Below are positions 18,269-26,512 of a stretch of DNA of 64,000 nt, piece by piece (the first letter of the stretch is position 1; the number at the start of each line of letters is the position of its first letter). The stretch spans positions 138,664 through 202,663 of the forward strand of contig CAUDUM010000004.1 in the NCBI GenBank assembly GCA_958452575.1. The letters are read 5' to 3'. The stretch is from an uncultured Eggerthellaceae bacterium (lineage in GTDB: Bacteria > Actinomycetota > Coriobacteriia > Coriobacteriales > Eggerthellaceae). Both the position numbers and the translations under genes were made by a program. The notes beneath the pieces are model-generated. The model did no database searches, was not told where the DNA came from, and saw only the letters and a list, made by a program, of their open reading frames with translations.

Positions 18269-19309
18269 ATGGAAACTTTGACTTCATATCTTCCAATCAA
18301 ATGCTATTCACGCGACGAGCTTGCTTCCCTTGTTGAGCATTATGGGCAGCCCTCCTATCGTGCTTCTCAAATCATCCAATGGCTCTATCAACGCGGCGCG
18401 TCCTCTTATGATCAAATGACCGATTTGCCGAAGAGCCTTCGCCAACAGCTAGACAGCAACCATCCTCTCTACACTCCTACCGTTATCGATAAACAGATCT
18501 CACGCGATGGAACGCGAAAGTACCTGTTCCAACTGAACGACGGATGCCTCGTTGAGACTGTTGGCATTCCTTCATCAGATGGACGTCTCACCATTTGCTT
18601 TTCAACCCAAGTGGGATGCGCGATGGGTTGCGTATTCTGTGCAACAGGCCATGAAGGCTTCACCCGCAACCTCGTCGTAGGCGAGATAATCGATCAGATC
18701 TTGATCGTCCAACATGATTTTGATAAACGCGTGACCAACCTTGTTGGGATGGGGCAAGGGGAGCCTTTCCTCAATTACGACTCTGTTGTTAACGCGCTCC
18801 AGATCATCAATTCAAAGAAGGGTCTTGGGATCGGAGCACGCAAAATCACGCTTTCTTCGTGCGGCATTATCTCCGGCATCCGGAGATTCTCCGAAGTGAA
18901 AGAACAATATACACTGGCCATATCACTTCATGCTGCGCGCCAGGAAGTCCGAGATAGAATCATGCCGAAAGTCGCTTCTCAGCCGCTACGTGAATTGAAA
19001 CCGACGTTGATCAACTATATCGAGCAAACCAACCGTCGTGTCACTCTTGAATACACGATGATCAGAGGTTTGAACGATTCGAACGTGGATCTGGATGCAC
19101 TCATCACATTCGCTTCCGGTTTGCTCTGTCATGTGAACTTGATCCAACTGAACACAATCGAGGGATCCCCTTACCGGCCAAGCGAACAATCTACCGTTGA
19201 TCACTGGAAACAATCGATTGAACGGTCTGGGATTGAGACGACTATCAGAGCCTCCAAAGGCTCCGATATCTCTGGAGCATGCGGACAGTTGAAGAACCTA
19301 AGACGCTAG
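18269..19309 (+). CDS. rlmN: 23S rRNA/tRNA adenine-C2 methyltransferase, radical SAM
   Basis: A 346-residue protein that methylates C2 of A2503 in 23S rRNA and A37 in some tRNAs. Radical-SAM cysteines are at 117, 121 and 124 in the motif GCAMGCVFC, followed by the GxGE-type motif GMGQGEPFLN. The methyl-carrying cysteine is Cys338 near the C-terminus in GACGQL. The ATG at 18269 is chosen because the family begins just before this point and the upstream in-frame sequence overlaps ddl and parS. There is no ribosome-binding site, consistent with a leaderless message. Confidence 0.95.
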   Translation: METLTSYLPIKCYSRDELASLVEHYGQPSYRASQIIQWLYQRGASSYDQMTDLPKSLRQQLDSNHPLYTPTVIDKQISRDGTRKYLFQLNDGCLVETVGIPSSDGRLTICFSTQVGCAMGCVFCATGHEGFTRNLVVGEIIDQILIVQHDFDKRVTNLVGMGQGEPFLNYDSVVNALQIINSKKGLGIGARKITLSSCGIISGIRRFSEVKEQYTLAISLHAARQEVRDRIMPKVASQPLRELKPTLINYIEQTNRRVTLEYTMIRGLNDSNVDLDALITFASGLLCHVNLIQLNTIEGSPYRPSEQSTVDHWKQSIERSGIETTIRASKGSDISGACGQLKNLRR

Positions 19310-19330
19310 GTCTAATCCTTTCACATATAA

Positions 19331-19370
19331 AAGAAGGCCGGATGTTTCACGTGAAACATCCGGCCTTCTT
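19331..19370. terminator. 40-bp perfect palindrome: bidirectional terminator with parS at its centre
   Basis: The 40 bases are a perfect inverted repeat whose middle 16 bases (19343-19358) are a canonical parS, TGTTTCACGTGAAACA. The GGCC-rich outer arms make a terminator between convergent rlmN and parB. The minus-strand exit is T-rich (TTCTTTTATA), so it mainly terminates parB. Confidence 0.9.
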
Positions 19371-19389
19371 ACATAACGAGATCCTAGAT

Positions 19390-20526
19390 TTATTCAATAG
19401 AGGAGGTTATCTCATTGAATAGCCTCTGCAGATCCTCTTCATCCTTGAATTCGATCTCGATCTTGTTCTTTCCCTGCACCGTCTTAACCTTCACATTGGT
19501 ATGAAGAACATCGCGCAGCGTCTTAGCGACCTTTTTGAAGGAGGCAGGGGATGGTGTACGGGAGGTGCGGGCGGAAGGATCCTTCTTTCCCGACATCAGT
19601 CGCGCGATCGCCTCTGTCTCCCTAACAGAAAGCTTTTCCTCGACCAGTTTGGCAGTGAGTTTCTGCCTGCCTTCCGCGGTCGGAATCGAGAGGATGGCAC
19701 GCGCGTGTCCTGCAGTGATTTTCTCTTCAAACAAAAGCTGCTGGGCCTCTTCCGGCAGTTCGAGCAGGCGCAATGCGTTGGCGATGGTCGAACGACCCTT
19801 CGAAACCACCTGTGCGACTTCGGACTGCGTGAGGTTCATACGTTCCATCAAACGACGATAACCGTACGCTTCCTCGATTGGATTGAGGTCGGAACGCTGG
19901 ATATTCTCGATAAGGGCAAGTTCCAGAGCCTTATCCTCATCAGCATCCTTGATCCTGACCGGCATCTTCTCCATTTTGAGATAACGGCATGCCTGCCACC
20001 TGCGTTCACCGGCGATGATCTGATACTTGCCATTCGCCATAGGGCGCACCACGATAGGTTGGAGAAGCCCGTCTTTTTTAATCGAAGCTGCCAGCTCCTC
20101 GATCTCCTCCTGTTTGAAGTTGGTGCGAGGCTGATCGGGGTTGGGCTCGATATCCGAAACCGCAACCTCGTCGGTCGGTTTTTCGACTGCTTCCTGTTTC
20201 GAATCTTCGATTTCAGCCGTTTTACGAGTCTCAACAGTGGAGGGAGCAGGAGCCGGCTTCTCTATAACAACCTCAGGCTGCTTTTGCGCAGCAGCAGGCT
20301 TAGGAGAAGCATACGCTGGCTTATTGGAAGCCATCTCGGTGTTCATCACCTGCTGCAGGTCCGATGACTCAACGACAACGCGCCGAGCAGAAGACCCTGC
20401 AGCTTCAGCAGGGTTCTGGACAGGCTTTTCTTCCTCAACGGCCTTTTCCTGTTTCGGTTCATCGTAATATCCGCCAAGAAGCGAATTAAGACCCCTACCC
20501 AGGCCACTGCGCGTCGTTTTAGCCAC
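19390..20526 (-). CDS. parB: chromosome-partitioning protein ParB (CTPase, parS-binding)
   Basis: A 378-residue ParB. It begins with the short ParA-interacting segment TRSGLGRGLNSLLGG, then a linker of about 100 residues rich in Pro/Ala/Glu, longer than in many homologs. The N-domain with the CTP-binding GERRWQA motif is at about 180, followed by the helix-turn-helix region (LTQSEVAQVVSKGRSTIANALRLL) and the C-terminal dimer domain. It starts with GTG at 20526 and overlaps the end of parA by 8 nt, so the two are translationally coupled. Four parS or parS-like sites lie within 18 kb. Confidence 0.95.
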   Translation of the reverse strand: MAKTTRSGLGRGLNSLLGGYYDEPKQEKAVEEEKPVQNPAEAAGSSARRVVVESSDLQQVMNTEMASNKPAYASPKPAAAQKQPEVVIEKPAPAPSTVETRKTAEIEDSKQEAVEKPTDEVAVSDIEPNPDQPRTNFKQEEIEELAASIKKDGLLQPIVVRPMANGKYQIIAGERRWQACRYLKMEKMPVRIKDADEDKALELALIENIQRSDLNPIEEAYGYRRLMERMNLTQSEVAQVVSKGRSTIANALRLLELPEEAQQLLFEEKITAGHARAILSIPTAEGRQKLTAKLVEEKLSVRETEAIARLMSGKKDPSARTSRTPSPASFKKVAKTLRDVLHTNVKVKTVQGKNKIEIEFKDEEDLQRLFNEITSSIE

Positions 20527-21580
20527 GTTTGATCACTTCCTTTGCAAGTTCGATATAAGAGAGGGCACCTTTGCCCGTAGGATCGTATTGGGTGATAGGC
20601 TGTCCGAAGCTCGGAGCCTCCGAAAGCTTCACCGTGCGGGGAATCAACGTCTCAAAGACCGTCTTTCCAAAGAACCCGCGCACCTCTTTGACCACTTGTT
20701 TGGAAAGGGTGGTGCGTCCGTCGTACATGGTCAGCAGCACACCATAGATATCCAACGTCGGATTAAGACGAGTTTTGACACGTTTCATTGAATCAAGAAG
20801 TTTTGTCACACCTTCCAATGCATAGAACTCGCATTGAATGGGAATCAACAGCTTATCTGCCGCAACCAGCGCGTTGACCGTAAGCAGGCCAAGGGAAGGA
20901 GGGCAATCGATGAAGATATAGTCGTAACGACCCCTCATCGTCCCCACTGCGTCTTTCAAACGGTTCTCACGTGCCATCTCCGACACAAGCTCCACTTCAG
21001 CGCCCGCAAGGTTGATCGTCGCGGGAACCAGGTCCAATCCCTCGCATACATCGGGAATGATGATATCTTCGAGTTTGACATCGTTGAGAAGAGCATCGTA
21101 GATGCAGTTGTTCACTTGGCGTTTATCGATGCCCAAACCACTTGACGTGTTCCCCTGGGGATCAAGGTCGACAAGAAGGACCTGTTTTCCCATCTCTCCC
21201 AACGCAGCAGAGAGATTAACGGCAGTCGTGGACTTGCCGACGCCGCCCTTCTGATTGATAACGGCGATGATCTTGGTCTGACCCACGACATGGGACACGG
21301 GTTTTTTCTCAGCGTAGGTTTTGATCGGGCGAAGCATGACCTCATCTTCTTCGATGGGCTTTACTTCCTCTTCCTTGATTTCACGCTCAACAACGGAGAT
21401 GGTCTCGATTTCGAACCCTTCGTCGATCATGGAATCCTCGGAGGTTGAATCAGAAGATTCGACCCTCTCAGGAGTCTCTTCCTTCGGAACCGCCTCTTCT
21501 ACCGTCTCTTCTGCAGGATGAGTTTGCTGATTCTCGTATTCTGCGTTTCTGTTGCGTTTGAAGTTGTCAAACCAGCCCAC
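20519..21580 (-). CDS. parA: chromosome-partitioning ATPase ParA/Soj with acidic N-terminal extension
   Basis: About 353 residues. The ParA domain begins only at about residue 100, with the deviant Walker A motif NQKGGVGKST, VDLDPQGN and DCPPSLG. The first 100 residues are Glu-rich and probably disordered; typical chromosomal ParA proteins are about 250-290 residues, so this extension is unusual. A GTG at 21580 is preferred as start because GGGAG lies five bases upstream; an alternative GTG at 21595 has no ribosome site. First gene of the parAB pair. Confidence 0.9.
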   Translation of the reverse strand: MGWFDNFKRNRNAEYENQQTHPAEETVEEAVPKEETPERVESSDSTSEDSMIDEGFEIETISVVEREIKEEEVKPIEEDEVMLRPIKTYAEKKPVSHVVGQTKIIAVINQKGGVGKSTTAVNLSAALGEMGKQVLLVDLDPQGNTSSGLGIDKRQVNNCIYDALLNDVKLEDIIIPDVCEGLDLVPATINLAGAEVELVSEMARENRLKDAVGTMRGRYDYIFIDCPPSLGLLTVNALVAADKLLIPIQCEFYALEGVTKLLDSMKRVKTRLNPTLDIYGVLLTMYDGRTTLSKQVVKEVRGFFGKTVFETLIPRTVKLSEAPSFGQPITQYDPTGKGALSYIELAKEVIKRG

Positions 21581-21609
21581 TAGAACTCCCTTCACTGAAC
21601 ATGTTCCGT

Positions 21610-21640
21610 AGTATAGCCTGTTTGTGTTTCACGTGAAACA
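21610..21640 (-). promoter_or_regulatory. parAB promoter overlapping parS site 3
   Basis: On the minus strand TTTCAC (21633-21638), a 17-bp spacer and TATACT (21610-21615) form a promoter for parAB. The -35 hexamer lies inside a canonical parS (21625-21640, TGTTTCACGTGAAACA). ParB bound there would cover the promoter, so autoregulation is likely. Confidence 0.75.
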
Positions 21641-21694
21641 TCGAACCGGCAACGATCATCCGAGGATTCTGAATCCTGTTCTCGAAAAAGGAAT

Positions 21695-22351
21695 CTATAG
21701 AGGTTTCTTTTGCGCGAGCCCTATTCTGCGTGGGAGTTTCAAACCCGGTTCCTTGACTTTTTCAAATACGATGATTCGACGGTGCGTGGCATTATCGCTC
21801 AACAGGAATTCTCTGTCGGATTTCAGCTTCATCCCAAGATACGACTGCAGCTTCAAAGCTTTATCAAGCTCTTCTTCGGAGAGCTGAGCCTTATAGCAGA
21901 TCAGAACACCACCTTGTTTCAAAAGGGGAGAGGCGAGTTCCATCAGCACCGACAGCTTCGCCAATGCCCGGGCAGTGGCAGCAGAAAACTGCTCGCGCTG
22001 TTGGATGCTCAGATCCTCGATGCGTCCATCATACGTGGATACGGAAGACAATCCCAATGTATCGACGATCGTTTGGACTGCAGCCATCTTCTTCTTAACA
22101 GAATCAACGAGCAGCGTCTCCCTTCCGGATGCGATGGCGAGAGGGACTCCGGGGAACCCTCCGCCAGAACCGAGATCGACGTATCTCCCTTCAGGGGCGT
22201 CGTTGAGCTCCTTCAACCCCGAAAGGGAGTCCTCGATATGGAGCAAGCGAGCCTCTTCGGAATCCTCGATGCGTGTGAGGTTGATCGTCTTGTTGACTTC
22301 AAGCACGCTGCTCATATAACGATCGATAAGCTGTTCGACAGACTTTTCCAT
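21695..22351 (-). CDS. rsmG: 16S rRNA (guanine-527-N7) methyltransferase
   Basis: A 218-residue SAM-dependent methyltransferase that modifies G527 of 16S rRNA. The SAM-binding motif VDLGSGGGFPGVPLAI is at about 57-72, and the family signatures NLT(R) near the N-terminus and ARALAKLSVLMELASPLLKQGG are present. Normal length. It keeps the usual position upstream of parAB near the origin, but mnmE and mnmG, often found between khpB and rsmG, are absent here. Confidence 0.95.
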   Translation of the reverse strand: MEKSVEQLIDRYMSSVLEVNKTINLTRIEDSEEARLLHIEDSLSGLKELNDAPEGRYVDLGSGGGFPGVPLAIASGRETLLVDSVKKKMAAVQTIVDTLGLSSVSTYDGRIEDLSIQQREQFSAATARALAKLSVLMELASPLLKQGGVLICYKAQLSEEELDKALKLQSYLGMKLKSDREFLLSDNATHRRIIVFEKVKEPGLKLPRRIGLAQKKPL

Positions 22352-22408
22352 GGATCCCTCTCGTTGAATTGGCGATTATTTGCATGAGGACGCTACAACT
22401 ATATAAGA

Positions 22409-22446
22409 AAAGCAGCCTGGGTCAACGGTGCGACCCAGGCTGCTTT
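22409..22446 (-). terminator. terminator after khpB
   Basis: A 15-bp perfect stem (22409-22423 with 22432-22446, AAAGCAGCC...GGCTGCTTT); the minus-strand exit continues TTCTTATAT. Confidence 0.85.
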
Positions 22447-22465
22447 GATAGATCAGCTATGTTGT

Positions 22466-23029
22466 CTATTTAACCGGAAGGACAACGACATGACGCGCGC
22501 TTCCCTCGCCTTCGGATGCGGTTTCGACACGGCTGTCATCACGCAGGGCAATATGCACGATACGACGCTCGTAGGGAGTCATAGGACGGAGCTTGACGCT
22601 GCGATGCTGGTTGGCAGCCTTGTTGGCCGAGGACCGCGCGATCGATTCGAGCTTCTGACGCTGACGGTTCTTGTAGCCTTCCACATCGACAACGACAGGA
22701 TAGCGATAACCGATGGAACGCACCGTGATCGCGGACACGACGAACTGCAGGGCGTCGAGGGTCTTGCCGTGACGGCCGATCAGAACCGCAAGGTCGTCGC
22801 CGGTGATGTCAAGGATCAGCTCCCCATCATCGCCTTCGTACTCATCGATGGTGACATCGCCCACGTCGAAGTGCTTGAGGATATCCTGCAGCGCAGCGAT
22901 GGCGGTGTCGGCGATGCGGTCGAGCTCCTCATCCGTGATCTCATCGTCCGAGGTCTCTTCAACCTCTTCGGCGTCGTACTCTTCGAGGGCTTCCCCTTCA
23001 ATGACTTCGTTTTCGATTTCCTCTGACAT
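22466..23029 (-). CDS. khpB: RNA-binding protein KhpB/Jag (KH and R3H domains)
   Basis: A 187-residue protein. An acidic N-terminal stretch (1-60) replaces the Jag-N domain seen in Firmicutes; the KH domain (about 60-125) carries the GRHGKTLDALQ loop, and the R3H domain follows (RSSANKAANQHRSVKLRPM). It binds small RNAs and mRNAs and is linked to envelope and division control in other bacteria. The ATG at 23029 follows AAAGGAGCGACA. It keeps the conserved position next to yidC but is separated from it by a terminator. Confidence 0.92.
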   Translation of the reverse strand: MSEEIENEVIEGEALEEYDAEEVEETSDDEITDEELDRIADTAIAALQDILKHFDVGDVTIDEYEGDDGELILDITGDDLAVLIGRHGKTLDALQFVVSAITVRSIGYRYPVVVDVEGYKNRQRQKLESIARSSANKAANQHRSVKLRPMTPYERRIVHIALRDDSRVETASEGEGSARHVVVLPVK

Positions 23030-23189
23030 TGTCGCTCCTTTCATACAGCCCACAAGATAGGCTGCAGGGGACGGGAGGGAATCGGAAAATCCCCTCCTAT
23101 TCAACACCGGCGGATGCCGGCCTTACAAACGCGGTAGAGCGCGCTTTGAAACGCGCGCGGCTTTCAAAGTAATCCAACGTATAAAAGAA

Positions 23190-23214
23190 AGCAACCTCCC
23201 AAAGGGAGGTTGCT
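23190..23214 (-). terminator. terminator after yidC
   Basis: Stem AGCAACCTCCC (23190-23200) with GGGAGGTTGCT (23204-23214), three-base loop; the minus strand continues TTCTTTTATAC. It uncouples khpB from the rpmH-yidC operon. Confidence 0.85.
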
Positions 23215-23238
23215 CAACACTTCTATGAATCGAAAACG

Positions 23239-24012
23239 CTAGCGCTTTTTGGTTTGGCGCTTTTTCTGGACACGACGAGTGACGTTGACCTCGATGGGCA
23301 TGACTTCGATCGCCTCGGTCTCCTTCTGATCCTTTTTCTTGAAGTAGCGCATGCTGATCTGCTGTTGCGCAACGCCGATAAGGGAGGAGACGCCCCAGAA
23401 CAGCAGAACGCCGGCGGGTGCGCCCCACGCGATCCACAGCATAACCAAGCTCATGATAAGCGACATGATGATCATCTGACGGCTCTGCTGCGGGTTGCTC
23501 TTGTTGGCAAGCTGCTGCATGATCATCGGCAGGAAGGTGGCACCAGCGAAGATGATCATCAAGATGAGGTAGGGGATAAAGGCGATGATGCTCTGGCTTA
23601 AAGCGTCGCCGGGCGTGGCAACCAAGTCAGGAACCAGGTTGTAGAACGCGTACGTCCCGTCTTCCACGCGGGAACCCATCTCGCGCAGGGTTTGGTACAT
23701 GGCGATGAAGATAGGCATCTGCAGAAGGATGGGCAGGCAGCCGATCAAGGGGTTGAACTTGATGTCGGCGTACATCTTCTGCATTTCCTGATTCTGACGC
23801 ACGGGATCGTCCGCGAACTTGGTCTGGATCTCCTGCATCAGAGGCTGGATCTTCTGCATCATGAACGACGAGCGAGCCGATATATGCATCAGGGGGGCGA
23901 CAATGATACGGAAGATGATCGTCACCAAGATGATGGCCAGGCCCCAGTCGCCGCAGAAGGTATAGAAGAAATGGATAATGTTATAAACAAAATCCTTGAT
24001 GATGTCCCACAT
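23239..24012 (-). CDS. yidC: membrane protein insertase YidC
   Basis: A 257-residue Gram-positive-type insertase with the five-helix core. Visible: the GDWGLAIILVTIIFRIIVAPLM segment with the conserved Arg of the hydrophilic groove, the cytoplasmic hairpin KIQPLMQEIQTKF, and the FNPLIGCLPILLQMPIFIAMY helix pair. It has a basic C-terminal tail (VTRRVQKKRQTKKR) typical for ribosome contact. It inserts membrane proteins alone or with SecYEG. Part of the rpmH-rnpA-yidD-yidC cluster. Confidence 0.95.
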   Translation of the reverse strand: MWDIIKDFVYNIIHFFYTFCGDWGLAIILVTIIFRIIVAPLMHISARSSFMMQKIQPLMQEIQTKFADDPVRQNQEMQKMYADIKFNPLIGCLPILLQMPIFIAMYQTLREMGSRVEDGTYAFYNLVPDLVATPGDALSQSIIAFIPYLILMIIFAGATFLPMIMQQLANKSNPQQSRQMIIMSLIMSLVMLWIAWGAPAGVLLFWGVSSLIGVAQQQISMRYFKKKDQKETEAIEVMPIEVNVTRRVQKKRQTKKR

Positions 24013-24056
24013 GTATCAGTTTCCTCCTACTACACCTGAAGTCCGCATTAACCCGA

Positions 24057-24317
24057 TTAAGGTACAGGGTCATATCCCCGCGGCCCTCCAGGGCGACACT
24101 TCAAAATCCTTTTAGCCGTCAAAACGAACCCTTTTCGGAAGCCGTAACGCTCAAAGGCGATGCGGCCATATTCCGAGCAAGTCGGTATGAAACGGCAGCA
24201 CGATGGGAAATGAGGGGAGATTGCCATTTGATAGAACCTGATGAGGAACACCGCGCAAAGAACAGGGATCCGCTTTATCGTTCGGATCAAGCCTTTTCCT
24301 TCCGGAGGTTCGCTCAC
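24057..24317 (-). CDS. yidD: membrane protein insertion efficiency factor YidD
   Basis: An 86-residue protein with an N-terminal amphipathic/hydrophobic helix and the family core FYQMAISPHFPSCCRFIPTCSEYGRIA plus RILKCRPGG. It is thought to help YidC. The GTG at 24317 is chosen because it overlaps the rnpA stop as GTGA, giving tight coupling and a normal family length; the longer reading from 24350 runs into rnpA. Confidence 0.9.
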   Translation of the reverse strand: MSEPPEGKGLIRTIKRIPVLCAVFLIRFYQMAISPHFPSCCRFIPTCSEYGRIAFERYGFRKGFVLTAKRILKCRPGGPRGYDPVP

Positions 24318-24646
24318 TGCAATCCGCCCTTCTTCACCGCATCGGCGCAAGCTGTTAGCACTTTACTATAAGACGCTTTCATAATGCCCGACTTCGCGAG
24401 GAAAATCACATCGTAGCCCTGCCACGGGCCCCCGGAAGCACGGCAGATCTCGCGCATACGGCGTTTCGCCGCATTGCGCCAAACCGCGTTTCCCTGCTTT
24501 TTTCCCGCAATAAAAGCAACACGACCGCTAGGGTCGTGCTGCTTTTCGTTGCGTAACACTATGAGCGTAAGGTACGGCGTGTGCGAACGCTTGCCCTGTG
24601 CGAACAAAACCGAGATATCAGCGCTGGACGTAATAGTATCCAACAC
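24314..24646 (-). CDS. rnpA: ribonuclease P protein component
   Basis: A 110-residue basic protein subunit of RNase P, which matures tRNA 5' ends. The family motif is seen as KKQGNAVWRNAAKRRMREICR. The N-terminus is slightly diverged (DISVLFAQGKRS in place of the usual FxxvfxxGkr). It sits directly after rpmH and overlaps yidD by 4 nt. Confidence 0.93.
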   Translation of the reverse strand: MLDTITSSADISVLFAQGKRSHTPYLTLIVLRNEKQHDPSGRVAFIAGKKQGNAVWRNAAKRRMREICRASGGPWQGYDVIFLAKSGIMKASYSKVLTACADAVKKGGLQ

Positions 24647-24655
24647 GTTCCTCGA

Positions 24656-24790
24656 TTACACGCAGAGGCGCTTGCGTCCCTTGGCGCGACGGGCGGAAAG
24701 AACAGCGCGGCCGCCCTTCGTGGCCATGCGAGCACGGAAGCCGTGAACCTTAGCACGCTTGCGAGTGTTAGGTTGGTACGTGCGTTTCAT
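24656..24790 (-). CDS. rpmH: 50S ribosomal protein L34
   Basis: A 44-residue protein, MKRTYQPNTRKRAKVHGFRA at its start and GRAVLSARRAKGRKRL near its end, the full L34 signature. First gene of the leftward operon next to the origin. Confidence 0.97.
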   Translation of the reverse strand: MKRTYQPNTRKRAKVHGFRARMATKGGRAVLSARRAKGRKRLCV

Positions 24791-24828
24791 TGATGTAATC
24801 CTCTCGTACGATTTAGAGCAACCCCGAA

Positions 24829-24856
24829 AGTATATCCCATCAACCGCCAACGTCAA
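24829..24856 (-). promoter_or_regulatory. promoter of the rpmH operon
   Basis: On the minus strand TTGACG (24851-24856), a 16-bp spacer and TATACT (24829-24834), about 39 bases before the rpmH ATG. Near-consensus housekeeping promoter. Confidence 0.8.
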
Positions 24857-25089
24857 GAACGATGACGATTTTCATCATAGGTTCTGCACTTAGCAGTATG
24901 CATGCCCATCAGGGGCGATGAAGTTGCGCGGCGCCAGCCGGCGGGACTTTGGCAGCGGATCCTTTCCCGTATCGCGCCCCGCAAGCAAAACCAAAGGGCG
25001 AAACAGCATTCGTTGAAAACCGTTGAAAGCAACCGCCGCGAAAGCCGGGCAGCGACGGAAATAGACCGCTTCGGTTGAAAGAGAACCTG

Positions 25090-25640
25090 TTTTCCCCATT
25101 TTAAAATGTGGAAAAAGTGGATAACTTGGAATTCACTCGTGTGAACCGGTGGAAATCCCTCTTAAAGGAATTTGTCAAGGCCGTTCAATGAATCGAATAT
25201 TCGGGCTTCCACCTGCGTTTTCTTGTGATCTGTCTTTTACACAAGCCTCTGACCTGGGGTTTTAAAATGAAAAAATAGTTTTAGCAGGTCAGAGGAATGT
25301 AATCTGAATCCCTATGCTTTTCCTCAAAAAGAGATGGGAGGAAATCGTTCCCGCCTCTTTCGAACATGCGTGCGAACGGAATTCCGAAGAGGATTTCAAC
25401 ATCGAGAAGAGTTTCTTCGAAAGTTTTCACCATTCGTTTTTCATCTGTTTCCAACGTTTTCCACTTTCCTTGAACTAAATGTGGAAAACTAAGAAAACTC
25501 CTTTTGAGAGTACGTATGAATTTCAGTTTCCGATTTTTCGCATCTTTCCGTGATCATGAATTTCCCTGATGGTTGGCATGCGCTGGAGAAAACGGCTACA
25601 ATGGTCGATGATTTTTGTGAAAAAGAGTGAAACTTCTATC
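25090..25640. other. oriC: origin of replication, left part (DnaA-box-like cluster)
   Basis: The 867-bp gap between rpmH and the ATPase gene is AT-rich from about 25090 on and contains DnaA-box-like sites: TGTGGAAAA 25107-25115, AGTGGATAA 25116-25124 (one mismatch to TGTGGATAA), TTTTCCACT 25457-25465 and TGTGGAAAA 25480-25488. Gene strands diverge here (rpmH leftward, dnaA rightward), as at an origin. The stretch 24860-25080 is GC-richer and shows nothing recognisable. Confidence 0.7.
25573..25602 (+). promoter_or_regulatory. candidate promoter for the ATPase/wHTH gene
   Basis: TTGGCA at 25573-25578 and TACAAT at 25597-25602, 18-bp spacer, about 55 bases before the putative start. Confidence 0.55.
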
Positions 25641-25657
25641 TGAAAAACGGAACATAA

Positions 25658-26464
25658 TTGGAAAACCAGATCGAACATTCACCTGAAAATCGGAAAGACG
25701 CTGATGGCGACGGCATGACGTTCGATTTCACGTATGTGAAAACAACCGCGCGCATCGCCGTTTACGACGACTTGCGCAGCGCGCCGCGTGTTATCGAGAT
25801 TCCGCCGGGGCCCACCAACGAATACATCGAGGCTCTCGCGTCGACGACGTTCGACTACGCGAAGCGCTGCGGCGGATCCATCCCCTACACCGCCATCCGC
25901 GAGGTGTCGGAGAACTTCATCCATGCGCGGTTCAACGAGATCGTTGTTTCGATCCTCGACGAGGGGAACACCATCCGCTTCGCCGACCAGGGCCCGGGAA
26001 TCGCCCATAAAGACCAAGCTCAGCTGCCCGGATTCACCTCGGCCATCGAGCCTATGAAGAAATACATCCGCGGAGTGGGGTCGGGGCTGCCCATCGTAAA
26101 GGAATACCTGGAGTTCTCGCACGGCCACATCTCCATCGAGGACAACCTGGACACCGGCGCCGTGGTGACGATCAGCTTGAAGGACGACCCGGCCCAAGAA
26201 CCCGAACCCCCTGAGCGGGCCCTTCGCCAGCGCAAACGCTCGGTCCCCTCGCCGCCTCTCTCGCAGCGCGAGCGCGATTTCCTCGAGTTGTTCCTGGAGG
26301 AAGGCGCGCTAGGAGTGACCGACTTGGTGAACCTCACCGACGCACCCCAGTCGAGCACGCACGCGACGCTCAAGAAGCTCGAGGAGGCGGGCCTCATCGA
26401 AAGGACCGCAGGCCGCAAGCGCATCCTCACCGACATGGGGTACGAAGTGGCAAATTCGCTATAA
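25658..26464 (+). CDS. GHKL ATPase-like protein with C-terminal winged helix, adjacent to dnaA
   Basis: A 268-residue protein. Residues about 60-180 resemble a histidine-kinase-type (GHKL) ATP-binding domain: N-box IREVSENFIHA, G1 box FADQGPGI and G2 box GVGSGLPIV. No dimerisation/His-phosphoacceptor domain is present. Residues about 205-268 look like a MarR-type winged helix (LSQRERDFLELFLEEGALGVTDLVNLT, then ATLKKLEEAGLIER). It may be a nucleotide-switched DNA-binding regulator of the origin region; this is inference. The start is uncertain: TTG 25658 or ATG 25715, neither with a good ribosome site. Its stop overlaps a TATAAT at 26460-26465 that could serve dnaA. Confidence 0.75.
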   Translation: MENQIEHSPENRKDADGDGMTFDFTYVKTTARIAVYDDLRSAPRVIEIPPGPTNEYIEALASTTFDYAKRCGGSIPYTAIREVSENFIHARFNEIVVSILDEGNTIRFADQGPGIAHKDQAQLPGFTSAIEPMKKYIRGVGSGLPIVKEYLEFSHGHISIEDNLDTGAVVTISLKDDPAQEPEPPERALRQRKRSVPSPPLSQRERDFLELFLEEGALGVTDLVNLTDAPQSSTHATLKKLEEAGLIERTAGRKRILTDMGYEVANSL

Positions 26465-26512
26465 TTCTTGCGCACGCTATCAATGGCACGCGCGCTCGGC
26501 GAGGAAGACGAC

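Noticed and set aside
24890..25099. A 69-codon minus-strand frame in the oriC left region
   Set aside because: No recognisable domain and no convincing ribosome site; it lies in a block that is only slightly GC-richer than the origin around it. Could be revisited if conserved in relatives.
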